Positions 7,962 to 16,710 of a stretch of DNA of 43,329 bases are shown piece after piece. Position 1 is the first letter of the stretch. Each line of letters starts with the position of its first letter. The notes under the pieces were generated by a model. The model was not told the DNA's origin and ran no database searches. It was given only the letters and a program-made list of their open reading frames with translations. The stretch comes from an uncultured Treponema sp. (lineage in GTDB: Bacteria; Spirochaetota; Spirochaetia; Treponematales; Treponemataceae): assembly GCA_937923945.1 (NCBI GenBank), contig CALDWC010000127.1, forward strand, positions 1 to 43,329, given 5' to 3'. A program made the translations under genes and the position numbers.

Positions 7962-9668
7962 TTACACTTCCAACTCGTTTAGTTTTCTTTCCGCATACAT
8001 ACCGTACGGTTTTATCAGTACGGAAAAAATTGCAGCAGGAATCAGGATAAAATAAACCGCCAAAAGCCACGCAGCTGCATCCCACGCAAAATACAACAAA
8101 AGAGCGGAAAGCCCCATGATGATAAAATTAAAGAGCATAACAAACGCCACATTGCCGTTTTGCTTCATTGCCGCAATCGGATTGTCCCAGTGGAGTTTCG
8201 GGCGTACGGTATCTAAAAAGAGTGCAATCAAATTAAGCAGTGCGGAAATTGCAAGCGCGGTGAGTACCGACAAGATAATCTGTACCACCGTAAACTTAAA
8301 AAGGTAAGCCGTAAAGCCGACGCAGATAACAGTCGCTACCATGACAAATATCATCGCATGAATGAATTTTGCATACATAAACTTACGCATATCCACCGGA
8401 AGACTTTTTATCATCGGAATAAACTTTGCATCGCGGGAAAGCGCAGTGTCGGCAATATTACTCATTGAACCCAAAAAGCCCGATGCAAGACCTGCAACAA
8501 CAAAGCCTGCATTCCCGCTCATAAAGGCAAAGATTTCAGGCGGTATCGAATGAAGGCTGAGTCCTTTTGCGGCAAAAATGACAATCATCAAAATAGGCAT
8601 AAAAACAATAACAAAGGGACCGTTTAATAAATACATCGGGTTCCGATTCATCATAATAAATTCCCGCTTGACGTACGAAACAAGCGGCGGAAGCGATTTT
8701 ATATTGTTTTGAATATATCCCGACACTTCTTGTGCTTCAAGCCGCTTTACCTTTTTTTCAGTAAAGCCGACTAAACTTTTCGCATAGAGCTCGGACATAC
8801 AGAATATGACAGCTGCAGGAATTACAAGCGTACAAAGTGCCAGCAGGAAAAAGTTCAGCACAGCTGTACAAGATGCCGGATTTGCCAACATACTTCCGGT
8901 CAGTTTTACCGGTAGATACCACGAACCGTAGGTTTCAACGGCTGCACTGCCTGTTGCTATCTTTTGTGCCATAGCATCAAGATCTTGCGCGCTGCTTGTT
9001 GTCGACTGAATTAAATAATTAAAGCCGAGCGACAGAATAATTCCCAGCGATGCACTGATCGTGGTAATTACATTTTTGTTTTTGAAAACACGCGTAAAAC
9101 GCATCAGCAAAATGTTACAAAAATACGCAATGCCGATCATCGGTAGCGGAATTAAAACCGCCGCACATATTCCCCAAAGATAAAAAAGAAAAGCGGGACG
9201 CTCATAGATTCCGTAAATAATCATCACGAGTGCAAAAAAGATTGCGGAAGTGATTAAACTGTTGAGGTATGTCGCGGTAAATTTTGCGGCACAGAGCGTT
9301 CGCGGTTTAATCGGCATTGACAAAAATTGCTCTTCAATTTCGCCGATGTAGTACGTCGAGGCGGTAACCAAAAAGCCGAAAAAGAGCGTAATCAGTGAAA
9401 TTAAAACCGTCGACACTTCAAACAGGAGCTTAATATTGTTCATCGCTTTTGCATATTGATATAAGGAATACACATAGAACCCGAACAGCACTGCGATTTC
9501 GGCAATACGCAGCAAAAACAAAATAGCAATTCCGATAATTTTCACGGTGGAATTTTTGGTGACGGTTTCTCCGTTTTGTGTTTTCCGTTTTTGGATTTGT
9601 GCCTTTATATTTTTTAAATTAAAAACGGAAGCAACATATATTTTCAGTAAATGAAAAAAAACTTTCAT
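7962..9668 (-). CDS. ABC-type exporter, permease subunit
   Basis: A 568-aa integral membrane protein with many hydrophobic segments, for example ISLITLFFGFLVTASTYYIG near residue 95 and a cluster at the C-terminal 120 residues. Topology and length fit large permeases of the putative ABC exporter group, which pair with a separate ATPase. The ATPase gene is 13 bases upstream on the same strand (stop 9682, this start 9668), so the two form one exporter operon. The substrate cannot be told from sequence. The N-terminus is basic and cytoplasmic. It converges on fliH across the mobile repeats. Confidence 0.75.
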   Translation of the reverse strand: MKVFFHLLKIYVASVFNLKNIKAQIQKRKTQNGETVTKNSTVKIIGIAILFLLRIAEIAVLFGFYVYSLYQYAKAMNNIKLLFEVSTVLISLITLFFGFLVTASTYYIGEIEEQFLSMPIKPRTLCAAKFTATYLNSLITSAIFFALVMIIYGIYERPAFLFYLWGICAAVLIPLPMIGIAYFCNILLMRFTRVFKNKNVITTISASLGIILSLGFNYLIQSTTSSAQDLDAMAQKIATGSAAVETYGSWYLPVKLTGSMLANPASCTAVLNFFLLALCTLVIPAAVIFCMSELYAKSLVGFTEKKVKRLEAQEVSGYIQNNIKSLPPLVSYVKREFIMMNRNPMYLLNGPFVIVFMPILMIVIFAAKGLSLHSIPPEIFAFMSGNAGFVVAGLASGFLGSMSNIADTALSRDAKFIPMIKSLPVDMRKFMYAKFIHAMIFVMVATVICVGFTAYLFKFTVVQIILSVLTALAISALLNLIALFLDTVRPKLHWDNPIAAMKQNGNVAFVMLFNFIIMGLSALLLYFAWDAAAWLLAVYFILIPAAIFSVLIKPYGMYAERKLNELEV

Positions 9669-9681
9669 ACGCGATTATTCC

Positions 9682-10455
9682 TTAATTCCGGTTTTCGCTT
9701 GACGCGGATTCTGCGGCGGATTGCATCGTTTCCATATCAACCAGCTCCAAAAATAATTGTTCCAACGAAGCGTTTTCGCCCCGCTGTTTCCGCAAATCTT
9801 CCAAAGAGCCTTCAAACATAATTTTCCCTGCATTGATAATTGCCAAGCGGCTACACAGTTTTTCCGCCACTTCCATAACATGCGTTGAAAAAAACACAAC
9901 CTTGCCGGCATTCGCCCGCTCGTGCATCAGTTCTTTGAGCTGAAACGCGGACTTCGGATCAAGCCCGACCATCGGCTCGTCCAAAATCCAAACAGCTGGA
10001 TCGGAAAGTAAACTCGCCGTTACCAAAAGCTTTTGTTTCATACCGTGTGAAAAACTGCCGATACTTCCGTTCAAAACATTTTTGATGCCGAAAAGTTCCG
10101 TATACCGTTCAACCCGTTCGCGCCGAATGTCGGTTGGCACTTCGTACACATCGCCGACAAAATTCAAATACTCCGCCGCTTTGAGCTGCGAAAAAAGCTC
10201 CGGATTATCGGTTACATAGCCGATGTGCCGTTTTGCATCGAGCGGGTTTTCCGCGATGTCGATTTCTTCGACCTTAATAGTTCCCGCATTCGCTTGCAGT
10301 ACGCCGGTAATCATTTTTATCGTCGTAGTTTTTCCCGCTCCGTTCGGTCCTAAAAAGCCGAAGATTTCACCGTTACGAACCGTCACGGAAATATTGTCAA
10401 CGGCTTTCACTTTTGAATTTCCGTACATTTTTGAAACATTGCAAATTTCAATCAT
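9682..10455 (-). CDS. ABC transporter ATP-binding protein
   Basis: A single nucleotide-binding domain of 257 aa. Walker A is GPNGAGKTT near residues 38-46, the signature is the slightly altered FSHGMKQKL, and Walker B is VWILDEPMVGLDP, followed by the switch His in FFSTHVMEVAE. The subfamily resembles CcmA/NatA-type exporters. GGAG lies five bases upstream of the ATG. It powers the permease encoded downstream. Its promoter region holds a perfect TTGACA and overlapping AT-rich palindromes. Confidence 0.93.
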   Translation of the reverse strand: MIEICNVSKMYGNSKVKAVDNISVTVRNGEIFGFLGPNGAGKTTTIKMITGVLQANAGTIKVEEIDIAENPLDAKRHIGYVTDNPELFSQLKAAEYLNFVGDVYEVPTDIRRERVERYTELFGIKNVLNGSIGSFSHGMKQKLLVTASLLSDPAVWILDEPMVGLDPKSAFQLKELMHERANAGKVVFFSTHVMEVAEKLCSRLAIINAGKIMFEGSLEDLRKQRGENASLEQLFLELVDMETMQSAAESASSENRN

Positions 10456-10484
10456 AAAATCTCCAAAATCATATTGATATCATA

Positions 10485-10512
10485 ATGATAGCTATTTATC
10501 AAAAAATGTCAA
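10485..10512 (-). promoter_or_regulatory. Promoter of the ABC exporter operon, overlapped by AT-rich dyads
   Basis: On the minus strand TTGACA (10512-10507) is followed after 16 bases by TATCAT (10490-10485). The region around it holds GATA-N6-TATC (10487-10500) and the palindrome TGATATCA (10475-10482), possible operator half-sites. The hexamers are seen; regulation is inferred. Confidence 0.6.
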
Positions 10513-10551
10513 GAAGATCCGCACGGAATATATTAAATCGATAACCCGTAA

Positions 10552-10593
10552 AAATATACTGATTAATTCTCGATTGAATGAATCAGTACCTTT
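10552..10593. repeat. 42-nt single-hairpin copy at the mnmA 3' end, possible terminator
   Basis: The terminal hairpin module, with arms around ACTGATTAATTC and GAATGAATCAGT. It abuts the mnmA stop codon (TAA at 10596-10594). Read in the mnmA direction the hairpin is followed by ATATTTTTA, so it could act as a rho-independent terminator. Confidence 0.7.
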
Positions 10594-11727
10594 TTATATC
10601 GCTTCCGTTACGGTTTCGCAAATAATGCCGCTCGCCAGCACTTCGTCGCCGTCATAGAGGACGAGCACTTGTCCGATTGCAACGGCAAAATCTTTTTCTA
10701 AAAAATGCACGGTAAGCAGGGCGTCTTTTTTCAAAACGGTTGATCCGGAAGTTTCAAAAAACTCCGGCGCAATTTTTTCAACGACACATTTTTTTGCCGT
10801 TGAGCGGTACCGTGTTTTTGCCGTCAACGTAAGGTCGTCCGTTTTCAGTTTTTCAAGTATTTCGCCTGCAATAATATTGAGATTGCCGGCGCGTAACCGT
10901 TTACAATACAGCGCTTCCCGTTTTGCAACGATAATGGAATTCGTATTTTTATTTTTTTCCAAAACGTAAACGGGCTCGCCTAAACTGACATGCAAACCGC
11001 GCCGCTGTCCGATTGTGTACCGGAAAATTCCTCGGTGTGTTCCGACTATTTTTCCGTCAGAAGTGTAAAAATTTCCCGGCTCCATTTTTTTCGTTGAAAA
11101 GCGTTCAATGACTTTTGCGTAATCGCTGTTTTCGACAAAACAAATATCCTGACTCTCCTTTTTTTCCGCAACCGCTAATTTTTTTTCAGCGGCGATTTTT
11201 TTCACTTCAGGCTTGGTTAAATCCCTGAGCGGAAAAATGATTTTGGAAAGCTGTGTTTGATTCAAACCGCTTAAAAAATAGCTTTGGTCTTTTCCCGTGT
11301 CGCCGCTTGCAAAGAGACGATAGCGGGATAGATTTGCGTCATACTGCACTTTTGCGTAATGCCCTGTTGCAACAAAAGGGTAACCCAATCGCTCCGCTGC
11401 TTCCAAAAATGCACCGAACTTTACGGTGCGGTTACACACATAACAAGGATTCGGCGTTTCGGCATTTTCATAACTTTGCACAAAATAGTCGAGGACGTTT
11501 TTTTTAAATGTGTCGGTAAAATCGAACACATAATGCGGAACACCAAGCATTTCGCATATTTCGCGAGCAGCGGTAACGTTTTCTTCTTGGGTTTTATCAA
11601 CGGTGGTGCTGATATGAAACTTCATCGTTGCCCCGCCCACTTCATAGCCGGCATCCGCGAGAAGATGCACCGCAACCGAACTGTCTACTCCGCCGCTCAG
11701 TGCGACTAGAATTTTTTTTTCTTTCAT
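10594..11727 (-). CDS. mnmA: tRNA-specific 2-thiouridylase MnmA
   Basis: Inserts sulfur at C2 of the wobble uridine of Lys, Glu and Gln tRNAs, using persulfide sulfur and ATP. The 377-aa protein has the PP-loop SGGVDSS (residues 11-17), the catalytic Cys95 in TPNPCYVC and the persulfide-carrying Cys196 in ESQDICF, plus GHYAK near 122 and IGQRRGL further on. It begins one base after the stop of the upstream hydrolase and is the last gene of a three-gene operon headed by a cysteine desulfidase. No strong ribosome site is visible, which fits translational coupling. Confidence 0.97.
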   Translation of the reverse strand: MKEKKILVALSGGVDSSVAVHLLADAGYEVGGATMKFHISTTVDKTQEENVTAAREICEMLGVPHYVFDFTDTFKKNVLDYFVQSYENAETPNPCYVCNRTVKFGAFLEAAERLGYPFVATGHYAKVQYDANLSRYRLFASGDTGKDQSYFLSGLNQTQLSKIIFPLRDLTKPEVKKIAAEKKLAVAEKKESQDICFVENSDYAKVIERFSTKKMEPGNFYTSDGKIVGTHRGIFRYTIGQRRGLHVSLGEPVYVLEKNKNTNSIIVAKREALYCKRLRAGNLNIIAGEILEKLKTDDLTLTAKTRYRSTAKKCVVEKIAPEFFETSGSTVLKKDALLTVHFLEKDFAVAIGQVLVLYDGDEVLASGIICETVTEAI

Positions 11728-11728
11728 G

Positions 11729-12454
11729 TCAGTTGCAGTGTGCTAAAAATAACTCAAACAATGCTTTCATTTTCGGTTCGGTTGCATGGAGCATTTCCGG
11801 ATGCCACTGGATACCGAGCATAAAGGCTCCGGTGAAAGATTCGTACATTTCAATAATTCCGTCGCTCGATCGCCCGGTGCAGGTAAAAGGCTTTGCCAAA
11901 GTTTTAACCGCCATGTGGTGAAAACTGTTTACCCAAATTTCATCGCCGAAAATCGAGTGCGTGGCGGACGCGGAATCAACCTGCACTTTATGCGTTACCT
12001 CGTCGAATGCGGCTTTTTGCACGTGTGCGAGTTTCGCATCGGCTTCCGTAACAATATCCTGATAGAGCGTCCCGCCGAAAAATACGTTCAAAATCTGTGC
12101 GCCGCGGCAAATTGCGAGAATCGGCTTTTGTAACTCGGTAGCAATTTTTAAAAGACGCAACTCAAAGCGATCGCGTTCTCCGTTCATTTGCCCGAGTGCC
12201 TGCCGCGGCTCATCGCCCCAGAGCTTCGGATTGACATCCTGACCTCCCGTTAAAATAAGCCCATCGAAAGTTTGCACCTGCTCGGTGAGCTGTGTATCCG
12301 AGCAGGTATAAATCGGAATAGTGAAGGGGATACCGCCCGCATCGGCGACCGCCTGTATCGGACAGGTACTCACGAGTGAATAGCGGTACCGTTCAAAATT
12401 TTGCTTGGTGTCAAAATTAAAATTAGTGGTAATTCCTATTTTTTTCATTTTCAT
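11729..12454 (-). CDS. Class I glutamine amidotransferase-like hydrolase (peptidase C26, PuuD-like)
   Basis: Family members hydrolyse gamma-glutamyl bonds, for example gamma-glutamyl-GABA. Visible in the 241 aa are the oxyanion/nucleophile motif AICRGAQILNVFFGG with Cys116, and the His218/Glu220 pair in IQWHPE completing the triad. The TGGxDVNP segment near residue 69 is also typical. I start at ATG 12454 because GGA lies eight bases upstream inside the end of the preceding gene; TTG 12457 is an artefact. It is packed between a cysteine desulfidase and mnmA. The natural substrate is unknown; gamma-glutamylcysteine-type peptides would fit the neighbours, but that is only inference. Confidence 0.85.
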   Translation of the reverse strand: MKMKKIGITTNFNFDTKQNFERYRYSLVSTCPIQAVADAGGIPFTIPIYTCSDTQLTEQVQTFDGLILTGGQDVNPKLWGDEPRQALGQMNGERDRFELRLLKIATELQKPILAICRGAQILNVFFGGTLYQDIVTEADAKLAHVQKAAFDEVTHKVQVDSASATHSIFGDEIWVNSFHHMAVKTLAKPFTCTGRSSDGIIEMYESFTGAFMLGIQWHPEMLHATEPKMKALFELFLAHCN

Positions 12455-12457
12455 CAA

Positions 12458-13741
12458 TTAATCCAACATAATTTTAAGCAGCACATCATCGGTTTCTTTC
12501 ATGCCTTGTTTGGCGAGTACACCGACGGCGCTGATTGTTTTTTCAACGTTCTCTTTTACCGTGCCGTCGCCTTGCGAAAATGCAACATCGCTTATCGCCA
12601 TTTCGTATGCGAGGTGCGCAACATCCAAAGCGGCGAGTGCTTTTGTCGCACAGGAAACTTTTGCACCGTCGCACACCATTCCCGAAATCGTTGCAAGGGC
12701 ATTTGAAATTGTTTTCGAAATCGTGTCGTAATCGTAGCCTTGCATAAACGCGACGGCTGCCATTGCCGCCGTAGTTGCACTGACAGCTCCGCAATATGCC
12801 GATAATTTTCCGATCCCCGTTTTTTGATGGTTCGCAATTAAGTTGCTGACGAGCAAAGCGCGAATGAGCTGTTCTTCGGTGCACTTCATTTCGCGGGCAT
12901 ACACCACAACCGGAATGGAAACACACAAGCCTTGGTTTCCGCTTCCCGAGTTTGCTACCACGGGGAACGACATACCGAGCATGCGAGCTTCAATCGCACT
13001 TGCGAGGGCGACTTTTGCTTTTGTGAATGTATCCACCTTGTCCGCCGAAACGCCTTGCGTGCTGCATGCGGTTTTTAAAATAACTTTTGCAATGCTTTTT
13101 TCGGAAAGCGCTCGGGAGCCTTCTTCGGAAATATGCATATTCAATTTGATTTGATGCTTTATAATATCCGAAACTTCCGCAAGATCAACGGTACGGGCAA
13201 AATCCAAAATGTCTTTCACATTTAAACAGGAACGATCAACACCGGTAGTAATGTTTTCGTTGACGTTGAAAGGTTTTTCAAAGATAGTTTTTCCGTTTTG
13301 AATCACTTTTACGATATTGGTATGGGTGTGAATCAATTCAGCGAATGCGGTGTTGTTTTTTGAACGCCCCTCAATTTGGATGTGCAGAACAGCGGGTGTT
13401 TGTAAATGCTCAACGCTTACGATTTTTTTTGCCAAAAGCTCCGTAAGCCGTTTTTTATCGCTATCGGAAAAGGCGTTGAGTACTTCCAAGTTAGCTTGCC
13501 ATTTTTTAGAAATAACGCCGGCGAGGACGGCAACTTCAATGCCTTTCAGCCCGCCGGTGTTCGGTACGATAACTGATTTTACGTTTTTGATAATGTTACC
13601 GCTACAGCGGATTGTAATATGCTCCGGTTCTTCACCGAGAGCGTCGGCAAACCGGCTCGCAAGCAATGCAATCGCAATCGGCTCGGTACAGCCCAAAGCG
13701 GTTATCAACTCTTCTTTAAGTATATCGGTATATTTCGACAT
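12458..13741 (-). CDS. L-cysteine desulfidase family protein (CyuA/UPF0597)
   Basis: The family converts cysteine to sulfide, ammonia and pyruvate with a [4Fe-4S] cluster; close homologues (YhaM/CyuA) are related to the serine dehydratase alpha chain. The 427-aa length fits. Candidate cluster ligands are Cys18 in ALGCTEP, Cys317 in SAYCGA, and Cys357 and Cys364 in MVCDGAKVSC. The motifs NSGSGNQG and LVSNLIANHQKTGIGKLSAY are typical. It is the first gene of the operon with the C26 hydrolase and mnmA, has AGAGG before the start and a good promoter upstream. Sulfide formation from cysteine is prominent in oral treponemes. Whether it acts on cysteine or serine cannot be settled here. Confidence 0.87.
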   Translation of the reverse strand: MSKYTDILKEELITALGCTEPIAIALLASRFADALGEEPEHITIRCSGNIIKNVKSVIVPNTGGLKGIEVAVLAGVISKKWQANLEVLNAFSDSDKKRLTELLAKKIVSVEHLQTPAVLHIQIEGRSKNNTAFAELIHTHTNIVKVIQNGKTIFEKPFNVNENITTGVDRSCLNVKDILDFARTVDLAEVSDIIKHQIKLNMHISEEGSRALSEKSIAKVILKTACSTQGVSADKVDTFTKAKVALASAIEARMLGMSFPVVANSGSGNQGLCVSIPVVVYAREMKCTEEQLIRALLVSNLIANHQKTGIGKLSAYCGAVSATTAAMAAVAFMQGYDYDTISKTISNALATISGMVCDGAKVSCATKALAALDVAHLAYEMAISDVAFSQGDGTVKENVEKTISAVGVLAKQGMKETDDVLLKIMLD

Positions 13742-13771
13742 AAGTTCCTCTCACTATAATTCTATACCGCA

Positions 13772-13800
13772 ATTATATGATAATGGGTTCATTCATTCAA
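13772..13800 (-). promoter_or_regulatory. Promoter of the cysteine desulfidase operon
   Basis: On the minus strand TTGAAT (13800-13795), a 17-base spacer and TATAAT (13777-13772), about 30 bases before the start codon. Confidence 0.7.
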
Positions 13801-13847
13801 GAGGGCTGTCTAACACGGACATCAAGGCTCCAACATCACTTCCATAA

Positions 13848-13929
13848 GGAGACACCGGTTAATTCAATCGAAAATTGAGGGCATCTCTACACGCTGATAC
13901 ACGGCGTCAAGCCTTTCATCAGTGTTTCC
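13848..13929. repeat. Degenerate 82-nt copy of the TTAA palindromic element
   Basis: It begins GGAGACACCGGTTAA and ends with the left-end sequence in reverse orientation (GGCGTCAAGCC... CAGTGTTTCC). The middle hairpin is missing. Flanks ATAA and TGAA look like decayed TTAA. Confidence 0.65.
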
Positions 13930-13957
13930 TGAAAGCGCGATGCACTAATCGGCTTAT

Positions 13958-14077
13958 CTAGTCGATGTCAAGCATTTTTTTGTACTCTTTCATATGTGAA
14001 GGCTTATACGTGAAATCGGCATCGTTTACAGATGCTCGTACCTTATCACGCATTTCTCTTTTAATAGAATCGGAAAG
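13958..14077 (-). pseudogene. 39-codon C-terminal remnant of an unidentified gene
   Basis: A frame ending at TAG 13960-13958 reads LSDSIKREMRDKVRASVN then ends EYKKMLDID. It has the composition of a real charged protein end but no start beyond an internal ATG, and an upstream TAA at 14080-14078. It lies directly beyond the duplicated methyltransferase start, in a different frame from that fragment. I do not recognise the family. It may be what is left of the gene once joined to the duplicated N-terminus. Confidence 0.4.
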
Positions 14078-14244
14078 TTACGGCTACGGTGATTTATAAA
14101 TTTATTGATACGACCGTATTGAATTAAGTACGATATATTCGAAGCACTCACCTGCTTACCTAAAAACACTGTTGCCCAATGTCCCGCTTCGGCAATCGTA
14201 ATAAAATCATCGTTTTGTTGTTCTGAAATTCTTGTATCTTGCAT
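14026..14244 (-). pseudogene. Duplicated N-terminal fragment of the TdeIII-like methyltransferase
   Basis: The first 51 residues repeat the start of the methyltransferase at 15043-16650 with one change (Q-N versus Q-H at residue 11), then the frame runs into 21 unrelated residues and stops. The nucleotide identity covers 14092-14269 and includes 25 bases 5' of the ATG. The retained part (QVSASNISYLIQYGRINKF) looks like a small helix-turn-helix domain. It could still be expressed as a short DNA-binding peptide, but it reads as debris of a duplication. Confidence 0.8.
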
Positions 14245-14269
14245 AAAATGTACCGTCTATAGTGTAACA
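14092..14269 (-). repeat. 178-bp direct repeat, copy 1 (downstream of the endonuclease)
   Basis: Matches 16498-16675 at a constant offset of 2406 bases with three mismatches seen (in CGTTTTG/CGTGTTG, GTATC/GTGTC, GTCTAT/GTGTAT). It ends one base from the stop codon of the endonuclease gene. Confidence 0.95.
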
Positions 14270-14270
14270 G

Positions 14271-15041
14271 TTATTTATACCTTTCAAAATATGCATCGAT
14301 TTCAGGGCGAAGTGCAAGCCCGACTTTTTCAAAACAATCAAGTAATTCCGTGTATACTCCGTCACCACCGAGAAAGTTCCAAAATTTTTCCGAAACCATC
14401 ATTTCCTCATCAGTGTCAAGCATGCCTTTCATTGTCCAAAATTGATATGGCTCAGGTTCATATGGATTATACGGAATTGCAATAAGCGTGTGGACTTTTG
14501 CATTTTTATTTTTCGTGTAGGCAATACCTGCCCATTCAAGCAAGGTCTGCTTAAACTTTTGAAAGTCGCCCTTGTTTGGTTTTGTGGTTTTCAAATCAAA
14601 GAAATATTGTTCCCCGCTTTGCATTTCTACAAACAAGTCAACCTTGATTGCCTTTAATTTATTTGTTTCACCGCCGAGATGTTTTTTCAAAGTTTGTAAT
14701 TCTTTTTTCTTATCGGGATTTCCGGTAATCGTTAGTTCATTGATTATATCTTGTACGGCTTGCTGGCAGTCTTTATAAATTTCATTTCCGACGGTATATT
14801 GAGTTTCTACTTTTGCAAATTTTGTTTTTGCCAATTCTTTTGCAACGGGTTCAAAAATGGAGGTTCCAAAAGTGGTCAGAAGCGATTGCATAAATGAATA
14901 CAATGCCATTCTGTCCCTGCCTAAAAGTCTAAAGTGAAACGGCATAAAATTATTTTGCGGAACATAATTTTTAAATTTAGTCGTAAGACAATGTGCAATA
15001 ACCGCTTCTATGTCAAATTTTTGTTTTTCTGTAAGTGCCAT
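14271..15041 (-). CDS. TdeIII/MjaII-like type II restriction endonuclease
   Basis: A 256-aa protein that I assign to the TdeIII/MjaII restriction family, whose members cut GGNCC. A PD-(D/E)XK-like core is visible: Asp135 in KVDLFVE, then FFDLKTTKPN with Asp149 and Lys151. The N-terminal region FMPFHFRLLGRDRMALYSFM and the segment TLIAIPYNPYEPEPY are consistent with the family as I remember it. It starts one base after the methyltransferase stop, with AAGGA inside that gene, and ends one base from a 178-bp duplication. The specificity is inferred from the family and not from the sequence itself. Confidence 0.8.
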   Translation of the reverse strand: MALTEKQKFDIEAVIAHCLTTKFKNYVPQNNFMPFHFRLLGRDRMALYSFMQSLLTTFGTSIFEPVAKELAKTKFAKVETQYTVGNEIYKDCQQAVQDIINELTITGNPDKKKELQTLKKHLGGETNKLKAIKVDLFVEMQSGEQYFFDLKTTKPNKGDFQKFKQTLLEWAGIAYTKNKNAKVHTLIAIPYNPYEPEPYQFWTMKGMLDTDEEMMVSEKFWNFLGGDGVYTELLDCFEKVGLALRPEIDAYFERYK

Positions 15042-15042
15042 A

Positions 15043-16650
15043 TTATTTTTCCTTCAAATGAAAAATCGTTTCGGAATACGCTCCTTTATCTTTTTCCGTT
15101 CTATTTAAAACGGGACGATGATACTCATTGACAATTTTCATTCCGGCGTTTTCAGCTATCGTCGGATAAAGATTGTATTTATCGTTTGCCACCAGAAACA
15201 CATTATAATTATCAACAAGATATTTTTTTGTATTGATGAGAACGGCGCTAATTCCTTGTATATATTTTTCTCGAGCTGTCATTCCTTGCCCTTTTGAAAG
15301 CGGACCAATTTCCAAATCATCATGGCGGGGAAATTGAAAAAGGTCGTATGCATAGGCATGCTGCTCATGATAATCGATTAAACCGACATAGGGCGGTGAA
15401 GAAAAAATTCCGTTGATTTTATTTTTTATCAGCAATGTATAAAAGTTGGAATTGATTTGCTTGACTGCTCGCGGTAAATCAATAGTTGCAGAATCACCGG
15501 TGATACAACATTGATAGGTGTTCGTTTTTATTTTTGCAAATTCCAAAAGCCGCTTTATCGTATCCTTCGAATAGGTATTCCACCATTTTGAAATTGAAAA
15601 AAGCGGTTTACAAATTTTACCATGCTTTGTACAATAATACGGTGCAGTTACCGGTTCATATATCGTTGCCAAATCGGAATGCGTTGTACTTCGACAACTT
15701 CTCATTGTGCGGCTTAAAATAATCCGTGCAATATTTTTTATTTCAGTGTGCGGTATTTTTTCAAGCATGTTAAAAACCATATCAATTTCGTTTCGAATAT
15801 TTTGCATATACCAAATGTCGAGAAAAGTTTTTGCAGTATTTTGTTTTATTTGTATACCGAATTTTTTTATTAAATTTTCATATATCGGCAAAAACTCTTT
15901 TATTTTTTCTGCAGCATATTGTTTTTCATTTATGGTATGTTGCCTGACCATGATTTTAAATTCGGGTGAAGGAAAATATTTTTTGTTAAATAACGAGAGT
16001 TGTTCATTTAAAACATTTTCAAACTCAAGAATTTTTGACCGGGCTACAAAATCATTTAAGTGCGTTGTGATTTTTTCCAATTCCGTTTTTAACAACTCCG
16101 AATCAAAGTTGCTGATTTTCACATTGCTCATCATCGTATTAAATTCAGAAACATCAATTCCTATTGCATGCATAGCTAATTCATTTGCCTGAACGAGTGT
16201 CGTACCGGAACCGCAAAACGGATCCAAAATAATGTTTCCTTTTGTAAAAAAAACTTCCCGTTTGAAATTATCAGTATGCTCATCCAAAAAGTATTCTACC
16301 AGCTGCGGAATAAATTTTCCTTTGTATGGATGCAAACGATGTACATGCTTTGTTGTTTCAGATTCTTTATATTGTGAAAATGACAGTTCCCAATTAACCG
16401 CGTCTCCCGTTTTTTTCTGCCAGACATCTTGTGTTTTTTTTGAATACGCTTTATAGTAATTTAAAAGTTCGCTTTTTGAAACCGTTACTATTCCATTATT
16501 TATAAATTTATTGATACGACCGTATTGAATTAAGTACGATATATTCGAAGCACTCACCTGCTTACCTAAAAACACTGTTGCCCAATGTCCCGCTTCGGCA
16601 ATCGTAATAAAATCATCGTGTTGTTGTTCTGAAATTCTTGTGTCTTGCAT
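15043..16650 (-). CDS. Type II DNA methyltransferase partner (amino-methyltransferase, TdeIII-like system)
   Basis: The protein protects the host at the sites cut by the adjacent endonuclease. The 535 aa show motif I DPFCGSGTT at 143-151 and motif IV SPPY at 418-421. The SPPY form fits an exocyclic amino methyltransferase, probably N4-cytosine if the target is GGNCC. The order I, about 270 residues, then IV is alpha-like, with the target recognition region presumably between. The first 51 residues look like a small helix-turn-helix module, which could allow self-regulation, and exactly that module is duplicated at 14092-14269. No ribosome site is seen before ATG 16650. Confidence 0.87.
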   Translation of the reverse strand: MQDTRISEQQHDDFITIAEAGHWATVFLGKQVSASNISYLIQYGRINKFINNGIVTVSKSELLNYYKAYSKKTQDVWQKKTGDAVNWELSFSQYKESETTKHVHRLHPYKGKFIPQLVEYFLDEHTDNFKREVFFTKGNIILDPFCGSGTTLVQANELAMHAIGIDVSEFNTMMSNVKISNFDSELLKTELEKITTHLNDFVARSKILEFENVLNEQLSLFNKKYFPSPEFKIMVRQHTINEKQYAAEKIKEFLPIYENLIKKFGIQIKQNTAKTFLDIWYMQNIRNEIDMVFNMLEKIPHTEIKNIARIILSRTMRSCRSTTHSDLATIYEPVTAPYYCTKHGKICKPLFSISKWWNTYSKDTIKRLLEFAKIKTNTYQCCITGDSATIDLPRAVKQINSNFYTLLIKNKINGIFSSPPYVGLIDYHEQHAYAYDLFQFPRHDDLEIGPLSKGQGMTAREKYIQGISAVLINTKKYLVDNYNVFLVANDKYNLYPTIAENAGMKIVNEYHRPVLNRTEKDKGAYSETIFHLKEK

Positions 16651-16675
16651 AAAATGTACCGTGTATAGTGTAACA
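16498..16675 (-). repeat. 178-bp direct repeat, copy 2 (methyltransferase promoter and first 51 codons)
   Basis: The partner of 14092-14269. The two copies bracket the restriction-modification pair in the same orientation, so recombination between them would delete 2406 bp, removing both genes, or amplify them in tandem. Confidence 0.95.
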
Positions 16676-16710
16676 CAAAAAATTTTTTTTATCTACAATG
16701 AGATGGTAAA

